From the NCBI GenBank assembly GCA_022843905.1, contig JALHMT010000059.1:1-35818 (forward strand): a DNA stretch of 35,818 bases. The letters are read 5' to 3'. The notes under the pieces are model-generated. The model was given only the letters and a program-made list of their open reading frames with translations, ran no database searches and was not told where the DNA came from. A program made the position numbers and the translations under genes. Positions 8,865 through 16,055 of the stretch are shown one piece after another (the stretch's first letter is position 1; the number at the start of each line of letters is the position of its first letter). This DNA comes from Rubrivivax sp. (GTDB taxonomy: Bacteria; Pseudomonadota; Gammaproteobacteria; Burkholderiales; Burkholderiaceae_C).

Positions 8865-9074
8865 TGGCGGGCAGTGCGGGCCGATGAGCACGCTCACGGT
8901 CCGTTCGAAGCGGCCGCCGTGTCCGAGGTCAGTCCTGAGGCACAGGGAGTCCGGCTCGAACGGGTCGCAGGCTCCGATATCGACGGCAACCGTGCGATTT
9001 GTCAGCCCGCACTCCTCCAGCATGCCGTGAACCTCGTGTCCATTGGGGGTGGCCCGGGAATAGACTTCAAGCAT
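8862..9074 (-). pseudogene. Truncated remnant of a glutathione S-transferase (YfcG/YghU type)
   Basis: A 70-codon frame beginning with ATG 9074. Its first 40-45 residues match the thioredoxin-fold start of YfcG/YghU-type glutathione transferases: MLEVYSRATPNGHEV, then MLEECGL and VAVDIGACDPFEPD, where intact relatives typically have ATPNGHKV, LEEAGL and VDIGxGDQFxP. After about residue 45 the similarity stops. The SPNNKIPAIVD-like segment, which carries the cis-proline, and the whole helical C-terminal domain are missing; the frame continues as unrelated residues to a TAG. The simplest reading is a gene remnant left by deletion or decay. Translation of the stub cannot be excluded but it could not form a GST fold. 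It sits directly beside tRNA-Arg, a common recombination-prone location. Confidence 0.6.
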
Positions 9075-9121
9075 CGTTCAAACCCAGGCTGGCGTCATCT
9101 GCACCCGGCCCAAGAATCCCC

Positions 9122-9853
9122 ATGCTGCGCATCCTGAAGCAATGGTTCTCCGGCAAGGCAGCGGCGCCCCAGGGCGGCGCGCGCGCGGTCATGGCCTGGG
9201 CGCAAGGCCGCCAGCTCGAGGGCAGGCCCGTGCGCGACGACGAAGCCGTCGTGGTCGAAGGCCGCAGCGGCGCCGTCACGTGGCGCCTGGAGTGGGGGCC
9301 GGCGCAGCGCAGCTATGTCAACGGGCATGAACTGCGCCTGCGTGCCGAACTCGGTGCTGCGACCGACCTGCAGATGGTCATCATCAACCGCGCGCTGCAG
9401 GAGTCGATGGAGCGTGCCGTCTTCGACCAGTACGTCGAAGGCGTGCAGACGCGCATCGACGACCAGACCCCGCCCGAAATGCGCTGGCTGGTGATGTACC
9501 CCAAGCTGGCCGGCCCCGAGCTCGGCCGCTTGAAGGATCGTTTCGCTGCCGTCGGCAACTCGAAGAACTGGCTGTCGAAGTGGGTCGGCGGCCCGCTCGC
9601 CGACGCTCTACTGGCGCTGGACCTGCCCGAGCAGACGCCCATCGTGCTGATGGTCGCGCGCGGCCGGCTCATGCTGCGCACACAGCTTGTCGAACCCGCG
9701 CCCGAGGCACTCGACGCCTGGCTGCAGGTCTTCGAGACCGCGCTGGTCGAGGCGCGGGAACTGGCCGACCAGGCCAGCGCGCCGCAGGCCCCGAGCACGC
9801 AGCCGAGCATGTTCACGACCAGCGTCCTGCCGCTGGAAGAGACGCCGAGCTGA
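9122..9853 (+). CDS. Uncharacterised soluble protein, 243 aa
   Basis: I do not recognise a family. The chosen ATG gives MLRILKQWFSGKAAAPQG; the frame is open upstream to about 8999, but that part overlaps the GST remnant and has atypical composition. There is no strong Shine-Dalgarno sequence before the ATG. The protein has no signal peptide and no membrane segment. It reads as a compact alpha/beta protein: an early segment rich in charged residues (RDDEAVVVEGRSGAVTWRLE), a helix with INRALQESMERAVFDQYVEG, a WLVMYPKLAGPELG motif, a KNWLSKWVGGPLADALLALD segment and a hydrophobic strand IVLMVARGRLMLR, followed by a helix and a low-complexity Ala/Pro/Ser tail. Codon use resembles real genes here, and the 50 bp to the converging phosphotransferase gene is short. 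The function is unknown; it may be one of the conserved hypothetical proteins of Burkholderiales. Confidence 0.75.
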   Translation: MLRILKQWFSGKAAAPQGGARAVMAWAQGRQLEGRPVRDDEAVVVEGRSGAVTWRLEWGPAQRSYVNGHELRLRAELGAATDLQMVIINRALQESMERAVFDQYVEGVQTRIDDQTPPEMRWLVMYPKLAGPELGRLKDRFAAVGNSKNWLSKWVGGPLADALLALDLPEQTPIVLMVARGRLMLRTQLVEPAPEALDAWLQVFETALVEARELADQASAPQAPSTQPSMFTTSVLPLEETPS

Positions 9854-9903
9854 GCTGAGGCGGCGTCGGCGCAGCGGCTGTCGCCGCACTCCCCGATGCG
9901 CGT

Positions 9904-10983
9904 TCATCGCGCCTGCTTCGCGAATCGCCAGGCCATTTCCGCCAGTGACCTCGTGGCCTGGCCCGTGCTGCGCGCCTGCGCGCTGGAGGCGATGCCATCG
10001 ACCACACGCTTGGCGATGCCCTGCGTGATGGAAGCCAGCCTGAACATGTTGTAGGCCAGGTAGAAGTTCCAGTCGGCCATCACCGCCTGCGGGTCGGCGC
10101 GGCCAGTGCGCTCGCAGTAGCGGCGCACGTAGTCCAGTTCGGTGGGAATGCCCAGCGCAGGCAGGTCGAGGCCGCCGATGCCGCGGAAGGTGCCCGGCGG
10201 GATGTGCCAGGACATGCAGTGGTAGCTGAAGTCGGCCAGCGGGTGGCCCAGCGTCGAGAGCTCCCAGTCGAGCACCGCCACGACGCGCGGCTCGTCGCGG
10301 TGGAAGACCAGGTTGTCCAGCCGGAAGTCGCCGTGCACGATGCCGACCTGCGCCTCGTCTCGTGCGCTGGGGGGTACATGGGCCGGCAGCCACTCGATGA
10401 GGCGGTCCATCTCGGCGATGGGCTCGGTGAGGGCCGCAAGGTACTGCTTGCTCCAGCGGCCGATCTGGCGGTCGAAGTAGTTGCCGGGCTTGCCGTAGTC
10501 GGCCAGGCCGACGGCGCCGGCGTCGACCGAGTGCAGGGCTGCGATGACCCGGTTCATCTCGTCGTAGATCTGCCCGCGCTGGGCGGGTGACATGCCCGGC
10601 AGCGCCTGCTCCCAGAGCACGCGGCCGTCCATGAACTCCATGACGTAGAAGGCGCGGCCGATGACCGACTCGTCCTCGCACAGCACGTGCATCTGCGCCA
10701 CCGGCACGGCGGTGCCTGCCAGCGCCTTCATCACGCGGAACTCGCGCTCGACCGCATGCGCCGACGGCAGCAGCCTGGCCGCCGGCCCCGGCTTGCTGCG
10801 CATGACATAGGCGCGCCCGGGGGTCAGCAGCTTGTAGGTCGGGTTGGACTGCCCGCCCTTGAACTGCTCGATGGTCAGCGGCCCGTCGAAGCCGGGCAGG
10901 TGCGCCTTCAGGTAGGCCTCGAGCGGAGCGACCTCGAAGGCGTGGCTGGCTGCCACGGGGCGGGTGCCGGTGAATTGGTCCAC
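9904..10983 (-). CDS. APH-fold phosphotransferase family protein (acyl-CoA dehydrogenase-associated type)
   Basis: A 359-residue kinase-like protein of the aminoglycoside phosphotransferase fold. The N-lobe includes the glycine-containing segment KGGQSNPTYKL (about 43-53) and the ATP-lysine strand YVMRSKPGP. The hinge is YVMEFMDGRVLWE. The catalytic loop is IVHGDFRLDNLVFH (HGD-x4-N) and the metal-binding motif is VLDWELSTLGHPLADF. This is the subtype that forms the N-terminal half of vertebrate ACAD10/ACAD11 and often neighbours acyl-CoA dehydrogenases in bacteria, where it is thought to phosphorylate hydroxyacyl-type substrates; it is not an antibiotic-resistance enzyme by context. The start codon is GTG (10983) with GAGAG about 9 nt upstream. 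It lies 143 bp downstream of the Crp/Fnr gene on the same strand, separated by a GC-rich repeat that may end transcription. Confidence 0.9.
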   Translation of the reverse strand: MDQFTGTRPVAASHAFEVAPLEAYLKAHLPGFDGPLTIEQFKGGQSNPTYKLLTPGRAYVMRSKPGPAARLLPSAHAVEREFRVMKALAGTAVPVAQMHVLCEDESVIGRAFYVMEFMDGRVLWEQALPGMSPAQRGQIYDEMNRVIAALHSVDAGAVGLADYGKPGNYFDRQIGRWSKQYLAALTEPIAEMDRLIEWLPAHVPPSARDEAQVGIVHGDFRLDNLVFHRDEPRVVAVLDWELSTLGHPLADFSYHCMSWHIPPGTFRGIGGLDLPALGIPTELDYVRRYCERTGRADPQAVMADWNFYLAYNMFRLASITQGIAKRVVDGIASSAQARSTGQATRSLAEMAWRFAKQAR

Positions 10984-11073
10984 GTGCTTGTCTCTCGATG
11001 AATGTCAGAAAGGGCGGAACAGTCGCAACGCGGCTGGCAGGTCAAGCTTCCCGCCATGGATCCGGCTCTGCCG

Positions 11074-11126
11074 GTCCGTTGGCGGACGCCCCCCCGGGGG
11101 CAGCGAGCGGGTGCGAGCGTGGGGGG
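11074..11126. repeat. GC-rich REP-like/terminator-like intergenic element
   Basis: Immediately after the Crp/Fnr stop codon, read on the minus strand, comes a C-run, ACGCTCGCACCCGCTCGCTG, a CCCCC/GGGGG palindrome (11088-11101) and then a perfect hairpin GTCCG-CCAA-CGGAC (11087-11074). From general knowledge, very similar strings (C-run, CGCTCGC repeats, then a C/G palindrome) recur hundreds of times between genes in Comamonadaceae and related genomes. It could act as a transcription terminator without a U-tract or as a REP-like element. Only one copy was noticed in this window. Confidence 0.55.
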
Positions 11127-11831
11127 TCATCTTTCCGCGATGGCCAGCAGCTTGTCGCGCGAGATGACGACCAGCCGCGTGGGCTCGACGCGCAGCGCAC
11201 CTTCGCGCTCGAAGCCCTTGAGCTCCTGATTGACGCGCTGGCGCGAGGCGCCCAGCAGCTGCGCGAGGTCTTCCTGCGCCAGCTGCAGGCCGATGCGGAT
11301 CTCGTCGCCCTGAGCGATGCCGTAGCTCTTGGCCAGCAGCAGCACTTGCTTGGCCAGGCGGGCCTGCAGCGGACGCGTGTTCAGGTCCTCGAACTGGTTG
11401 AACATCAGCCGCAGGCGGCGACAGTTCAGGCGCAGCAGGGCGTCGTACAGCTCGACGTGCTGGGCCAGCAGCTCCCTGAAGTCGGGTTTGCGGACGACCA
11501 GCAGCGTGGTTTCGCCATGCGCGTCGGCGTCGTGGGTGCGGGGCAGGCCGTCGAACAGGGCGATGTCGCCGAACCAGGTGCCGGGCTCGGCGTAGGTCAG
11601 CGTCACCTGCTTGCCCGACAGCGAAACCGAACTGATGCGCACCGCGCCCTTGGCCACGCCGCACCACTCCTCGGCCTGTGCGCCGCGCGAGGCCAGTGAG
11701 GCGCCGTCGGCCAGCCTCCTGACCACGGCCCGCGAGAGGATGGCGTGGCGAAGCGGTGCCGACAGCCGGCTGAACCATGCGCCGGTGTCGATGTTCTGCC
11801 GTTCGTCGGTCGAAAGTACCGGGGTATTCAT
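11127..11831 (-). CDS. Crp/Fnr-family transcriptional regulator
   Basis: A 234-residue DNA-binding protein. Residues about 15-125 form the cyclic-nucleotide-binding-like beta roll (WFSRLSAPLRHAILSRAVVR, GAVRISSVSLSGKQVTLTYA, GTWFGDIALFDGLPRTHDA). The long dimerisation helix follows at about 130-165 (LNCRRLRLMFNQFEDLNTRP). The winged helix-turn-helix (about 170-225) includes LAQEDLAQLLGASRQRVNQE with a C-terminal wing. There are no N-terminal FNR-type cysteines for an iron-sulfur cluster, so it is not an FNR oxygen sensor; the ligand is unknown. The start ATG at 11831 is followed by MNTPVLSTDERQ. The frame stays open far upstream, but that portion is antisense to the aldolase gene and is rejected. 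The gene is divergent from the class II aldolase with 63 bp between starts, so it may control that gene and itself (inference). Confidence 0.93.
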   Translation of the reverse strand: MNTPVLSTDERQNIDTGAWFSRLSAPLRHAILSRAVVRRLADGASLASRGAQAEEWCGVAKGAVRISSVSLSGKQVTLTYAEPGTWFGDIALFDGLPRTHDADAHGETTLLVVRKPDFRELLAQHVELYDALLRLNCRRLRLMFNQFEDLNTRPLQARLAKQVLLLAKSYGIAQGDEIRIGLQLAQEDLAQLLGASRQRVNQELKGFEREGALRVEPTRLVVISRDKLLAIAER

Positions 11832-11894
11832 GGCTTGTTCGATGCACCCTTGCGGCGCGACGATGGCATTTTCCACTCTTTGCGAGGATGCCCC

Positions 11895-12668
11895 ATGAGC
11901 GCTGCCGCGTTGTCCATCCCCAGCCGCCGCGGCCAGGTCAGCGCCAGCGAATGGCAAGCACGCGTCGACCTGGCCGCTGCCTACCGTCTGGTGGCCCTGT
12001 TCGGATGGGACGATCTGGTCTTCACCCACATCAGCGCCCGGGTGCCCGATGAGCCCGGCCACTACCTCATCAACCCCTACGGCCTGATGTTCGAGGAGAT
12101 CTCGGCCTCCAGCCTGGTGAAGATCGATGCCGGGGGCAACAAACTCGACGACTCGCCCTTTCCCGTGAACCCCGCGGGTTTCGTCATTCACAGCGCCGTG
12201 CACGGCGCGCGCCACGACGCGGCCTGCGTGCTTCACGTGCACAGCCTGAACGGCATCGCGGTGTCGGCGCAGAAGTCCGGCGTGCTGCCCTTGTCGCAGC
12301 AATCCATCTTCGTGCTGTCCAGCCTGGGCTATCACGACTACGAAGGGGTGGCATTGCGGGACGAAGAGAGGCCGCGGCTGGTGGCTGACCTCGGCACCAT
12401 GAACTTCCTGATGCTGCGCAACCATGGCCTGCTCACCGTGGGACCGACGGTCGCCGACGCCTTCCTCTCGATGTACCTGTTCGAGACCGTCTGCACGATC
12501 CAGGTCCGTGCGCAGGCAGGGGGCGGCGAACTGATTCCCGTGCCCCCGGAGATCATCGCCACCGCGCGTGAGCAGGCGTCGGCGGTGACGCGCGGCCTGG
12601 GAGCAGGCCTGACCTGGCCCGGATTGCTGCGTCGCCTGGAGCGGCGCAATCCTGGTTATGACACCTGA
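11895..12668 (+). CDS. Class II aldolase/adducin family protein
   Basis: A 257-residue member of the zinc-dependent class II aldolase/adducin fold (L-fuculose-phosphate aldolase family). Motifs seen: YRLVALFGWDDLVFTHISAR near the N-terminus, GLMFEEISASSLVKID, the metal-ligand pair in CVLHVHSLNG (H-x-H) and the third histidine in LRNHGLLTVG. Many members of this family in proteobacteria are annotated only as class II aldolases without a known sugar, and I cannot assign the substrate. The start ATG 11895 has GAGGA about 6 nt upstream. The gene stands alone on the plus strand and is divergent from the Crp/Fnr regulator. A 184-bp spacer before the FimV-like gene contains a possible -10 element (TAGAGT at 12771) but no matching -35. 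Confidence 0.92.
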   Translation: MSAAALSIPSRRGQVSASEWQARVDLAAAYRLVALFGWDDLVFTHISARVPDEPGHYLINPYGLMFEEISASSLVKIDAGGNKLDDSPFPVNPAGFVIHSAVHGARHDAACVLHVHSLNGIAVSAQKSGVLPLSQQSIFVLSSLGYHDYEGVALRDEERPRLVADLGTMNFLMLRNHGLLTVGPTVADAFLSMYLFETVCTIQVRAQAGGGELIPVPPEIIATAREQASAVTRGLGAGLTWPGLLRRLERRNPGYDT

Positions 12669-12852
12669 GACCAGCCCCGCACGTGGCGGAGTCCGCGGCA
12701 TCCGTGTGCATTTGGGCACCCGGGGCTGCTCGCTGCCTGTTCCACGAGCGGCGCGCCGGGACCTTCATGCTAGAGTCTTTGCGAGTTGCAACCGCGTGAA
12801 CAGCATGTCGAGAGTGCGACCGTCCCCACTCGCCACCGGCGCCCCTCACTGA

Positions 12853-14847
12853 ATGCCGACAAAGCAGTTGCTCCGCGTTCTCCCCCTGGCCCTGGCCGCC
12901 GCCGTGCTGAGCCCGGCCGCGATGGCGTTGGGCCTCGGGGCGGGACCGACCAGCGTGCAACTGGGCCAGGCGCTCGATTTCGCCGTCACCGTTCGCCTGG
13001 CTGCCGACGAAACCTTGCCCAACGAGTGCGTGCAGGCCGAGGTCCTGGTGGGCGAGCGGAGGATCTCCGCCGAGTCCGTTCGAACACGGGTGCAGGCCAG
13101 TGGCTCCAACAGCGCCACGCTCAGGGTGTCGACATCGATGCCGATCGACGAGCCCATCGTCTCGGTCAATCTGGCGGTGGGTTGCGGCACGACGGTCTCG
13201 CGCCGCTATGTGGTGTTTGCCGATCCGGGCCCCGCCTTGGCACCTTCGGCGCCTGTCGTCGCAGTGGTCCCTGCGGCCAGCGTTGCACCTTCGACCACCG
13301 AGGCTGCCGCCTCCGCCCCCGGACCTGTCGCTCCCTTGCCGCCGGACGCCCGGCTGGCAGCCGCTCCAACCCGCCCCCTGGCGGGCGCTGAACAGGCTGC
13401 CGCACCCCCAAGGCGCACCGCACCGCGCCGCGCGGCGCCGCAACGATCAGCCACGTCCTCGGGTGAGCCGCGGCAACGCGCCCGCCCGGCGCGCCAGCAG
13501 GAAACTGTGCGGGCGACCGCATTGTCGGCTGCGTCGCCGCGCGCCGAGGCACGGCCCCGCCTGCAGCTCGAACCCGCGGATGCGCGGGCGCTCCCGCCGG
13601 AGCCTTCCAGCGAGATCATCGAAGCGGCCATAGCTGCGGTGGCCCAGGCGGCGAGCGCTGCTCGTGCTGCAGCATCGGCAGCGTCCGCGTCGGCCGAACG
13701 CATTGCCGCGCTGGAGCGCACGGTGGCCAGGGTCAGCAGCGAATCGCAGGCCCGCCAGCTCGAGGTGGACCGACTGCGGGCTCTGCTGAGTCGACCGCAG
13801 CCCAGCAATGCCTGGATGCTGCCCCTGCTGCTGCTGCTGGCACTGCTGTCGCTGGCGGCGGCCTGGCTGGTCTGGCGGCTGCGGGCCATGCAACGCGCGC
13901 AGGAAGTGGCCTGGGCGCGTGTGGCGGCGCCGGAACCCGGCGTGGTGCCGGCCAAGGCGACCACGCCGCTGCCTCTGATCACATCCGAACTGCCGCTGTC
14001 TTCCCCGCTGATGCATCACGAGGCCGTGGCAGCCGAGGGGCCGCGCACCACGCAGCCGGGCATCCTGGACATCGCCGACACCACCATCGACGACGAAGAC
14101 CGCACGCTGGACCACGCCATGGCCCGCACCGTCGTGTTGCCACCGTCGGTGCGCGTGGACGACGGCGCGCCGCGCGACGTATCCATCGAGGAGCTGATCG
14201 ACCTGGAGCAGCAGGCCGAGTTCTTCATCGCGCTGGGTCAGGACAGCGCGGCCGTCGATCTGCTGGTGGCGCACCTTCGCAACACCGGCGGCGGCAGTCC
14301 GCTGACCTACCTGAAGCTGCTCGAGATCTACCGCCGGCTCGATGACCAGCCGGCCTACGAGCGCACGCGCAGCCGCTTCAACTACCGCTACAACGCCTAT
14401 GCGCCGGAGTGGGGTGTCGACCTGCAGACCGGCCGTGCGCTCGAGGATTACCCCGGCGTCCTGCCGCGCCTGGAACAGGCCTGGAGCAAGCCGCTGGACG
14501 CCATGGCCGAACTCGAAGCCCTGCTGTTCCGCAAGTCACGCGGCGAGCTGTTCGATCTGCCGGCCTACCGGGACGTGCTGTTCCTCTATTCGTTGGCTCG
14601 CGATCTGCACGAACGCGAACCCCAGGAAGCCGGCGACGTCGATCTGCTGCTGCCGCTGGACGGCACTGGTGTGCAGGCCGCGTCGGCGCACAGTCGCCGC
14701 GCCGACCTCGACATCGCGATCGACGAAAGGCCGACCGCGCCGATCGATCTGGATCTCACGCCCCAGGCGTCGCACGAGAGCATCTTCGGCGAACCGCTGA
14801 CCCCCAGCCCGGGCTTCGGCCGCAAGCCACCGCCGTCGCGGCCCTGA
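12853..14847 (+). CDS. FimV-like inner-membrane protein with TPR-type cytoplasmic domain
   Basis: 664 residues with the architecture of FimV/HubP-type polar and pilus-assembly proteins. There is a signal-like N-terminus (cleavage possible after AMA at about residue 24). A FimV-type periplasmic domain follows, starting LGLGAGPTSVQLGQ, with one cysteine in NECVQAEV and one in AVGCGTTV that could pair. Next come a long Ala/Pro-rich spacer, an Ala-rich helix and coiled coil (about 252-315, SEIIEAAIAAVAQAA through QLEVDRLRALL), a single membrane segment (about 319-343, WMLPLLLLLALLSLAAAWLV) and a cytoplasmic part. That part has an acidic linker and a TPR-like region (about 437-505, LIDLEQQAEFFIALGQDSAA and YLKLLEIYRRLDD). 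Unlike Pseudomonas FimV I see no LysM domain. Start ATG 12853; no strong Shine-Dalgarno. The gene converges on the aminotransferase gene, 33 bp away. Confidence 0.82.
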   Translation: MPTKQLLRVLPLALAAAVLSPAAMALGLGAGPTSVQLGQALDFAVTVRLAADETLPNECVQAEVLVGERRISAESVRTRVQASGSNSATLRVSTSMPIDEPIVSVNLAVGCGTTVSRRYVVFADPGPALAPSAPVVAVVPAASVAPSTTEAAASAPGPVAPLPPDARLAAAPTRPLAGAEQAAAPPRRTAPRRAAPQRSATSSGEPRQRARPARQQETVRATALSAASPRAEARPRLQLEPADARALPPEPSSEIIEAAIAAVAQAASAARAAASAASASAERIAALERTVARVSSESQARQLEVDRLRALLSRPQPSNAWMLPLLLLLALLSLAAAWLVWRLRAMQRAQEVAWARVAAPEPGVVPAKATTPLPLITSELPLSSPLMHHEAVAAEGPRTTQPGILDIADTTIDDEDRTLDHAMARTVVLPPSVRVDDGAPRDVSIEELIDLEQQAEFFIALGQDSAAVDLLVAHLRNTGGGSPLTYLKLLEIYRRLDDQPAYERTRSRFNYRYNAYAPEWGVDLQTGRALEDYPGVLPRLEQAWSKPLDAMAELEALLFRKSRGELFDLPAYRDVLFLYSLARDLHEREPQEAGDVDLLLPLDGTGVQAASAHSRRADLDIAIDERPTAPIDLDLTPQASHESIFGEPLTPSPGFGRKPPPSRP

Positions 14848-14880
14848 TGATCCGGCGTGGCTCCGCGCCGCTGCCGCCGA

Positions 14881-16047
14881 TCAGATCGACGCCAGCCGCT
14901 GCAGTGCCGCGCGCAGCGTCTCGTCCTTCTTGGCGAAGCACAGCCTCGCGATGCCCTGCTCGAAGCCGCCTTCGTAGAAGGCCGACAGCGGGATCGCGGC
15001 CACACCGATCTCGCGCGTCAGCCATTGGCAGAAGTCGGCCTCTGGCAGCGGGCTCACCGCGCTGTAGTCGACCGACTGGAAGTAGGTGCCTTCGCTGGGC
15101 AGCAGCCGCAACCGCGTGCGTGACAAACCCTCGCGGAAGAGATCGCGCTTGTGCTGGTAGAAGGCGGCCAGCTCCAGGTAGGGCTCGGCGCGCTCCATGT
15201 ACCGCGCCAGCGCGTGCTGCACCGGCGTGTTGACGGTGAAGACGTTGAACTGGTGCACCTTGCGGAACTCGGCCATCAAGGGCGCGGGGGCGGCCACGTA
15301 GCCGACCTTCCAGCCCGTCACGTGGTAGGTCTTGCCGAAGCTCGACACCACGAAGCAGCGCGAGGCCAGCGCCGGTATCGATGCGGCGCTGGTGTGCGGC
15401 GCGCCGTCGTAGACCATGTGCTCGTAGACCTCGTCGGAGATCAGCAGGATGTCCGTGCCGTCCAGCAATGCGGCCAACTGCTGCATCTCCTGCGGCGTCC
15501 ACACCGTGGCGCCGGGGTTGTGCGGCGAGTTGACGATGATGGCGCGGGTGCTCGGCGTGATCGCGGCGCCGATGCGGGCGAAGTCGGGCCGGAAGCTGCC
15601 CGGCACCAGCGGCACGCGCACCACCGTGCCGCCGGCCAGTTCGATGTTCGGCGCGTAGCTGTCGTAGCAGGGCTCCAGCACGATCACCTCGTCACCAGGA
15701 TGCACGCAGCACAGCACGGCGGTCAGGATGGCCTGGGTGGCGCCGGCGGTGATGGTGATCTCCAGATCAGCGTCGTAGCGGTGTCCGTACAGCGCCTCGA
15801 TCTTGCGCGAGACGGCCTGGCGAAGGGCCGGCACGCCGGTCATGGGCGGGTACTGGTTGAGGCCCTCGCGCATGGCCGCGGCCACGTGGTCGACCAGAGC
15901 CGGGTCGCAGTCGAAGTCGGGGAAGCCCTGGCCCAGATTCACCGCCTTGTGCTCGACCGCCAGGGCCGACATGACGGTGAAGATCGTGGTGCCGACCTTG
16001 GGAAGGCGGCTCGGAACGATGGGGGTGGTGAAGGTGGAGGCTTGCAT
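14881..16047 (-). CDS. ybdL: Class I/II PLP aminotransferase, YbdL-like (methionine aminotransferase type)
   Basis: A 388-residue fold-type I PLP enzyme closely resembling E. coli YbdL over its full length: SRLPKVGTTIFTVMSALA, NLGQGFPDFD, QYPPMTGVPALR, the VNSPHNPGATVW motif, ISDEVYEHMVYDG, the PLP Schiff-base lysine K239 in SSFGKTYHVTGWKVGY and the C-terminal DFCQWLTREIGVAAIPLS segment. E. coli YbdL transaminates methionine and some aromatic amino acids with 2-oxo acids. A role in methionine/4-methylthio-2-oxobutyrate interconversion fits its position 8 bp after cysB, the sulfur regulator, although kynurenine or other aromatic substrates cannot be excluded. Start ATG 16047. It is the last gene of the lptF-lptG-cbiX-cysB operon and converges on the FimV-like gene. 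Confidence 0.93.
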   Translation of the reverse strand: MQASTFTTPIVPSRLPKVGTTIFTVMSALAVEHKAVNLGQGFPDFDCDPALVDHVAAAMREGLNQYPPMTGVPALRQAVSRKIEALYGHRYDADLEITITAGATQAILTAVLCCVHPGDEVIVLEPCYDSYAPNIELAGGTVVRVPLVPGSFRPDFARIGAAITPSTRAIIVNSPHNPGATVWTPQEMQQLAALLDGTDILLISDEVYEHMVYDGAPHTSAASIPALASRCFVVSSFGKTYHVTGWKVGYVAAPAPLMAEFRKVHQFNVFTVNTPVQHALARYMERAEPYLELAAFYQHKRDLFREGLSRTRLRLLPSEGTYFQSVDYSAVSPLPEADFCQWLTREIGVAAIPLSAFYEGGFEQGIARLCFAKKDETLRAALQRLASI

Positions 16048-16055
16048 GATGAGGG

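Noticed and set aside
9854..9903. GC-rich inverted segments between two converging genes as a bidirectional terminator
   Set aside because: Short CGGCG/CGCCG matches with a long loop and no T-run are expected by chance at this base composition.
9904..10983. Possible antibiotic-resistance aminoglycoside phosphotransferase
   Set aside because: The fold is APH, but the sequence matches the chromosomal acyl-CoA-dehydrogenase-associated subtype and there is no mobile-element context.
11832..12719. An upstream extension of the Crp/Fnr reading frame to 530 residues
   Set aside because: The extra part is antisense to the class II aldolase gene, and family members begin near MNTPVLSTDERQ at 11831.
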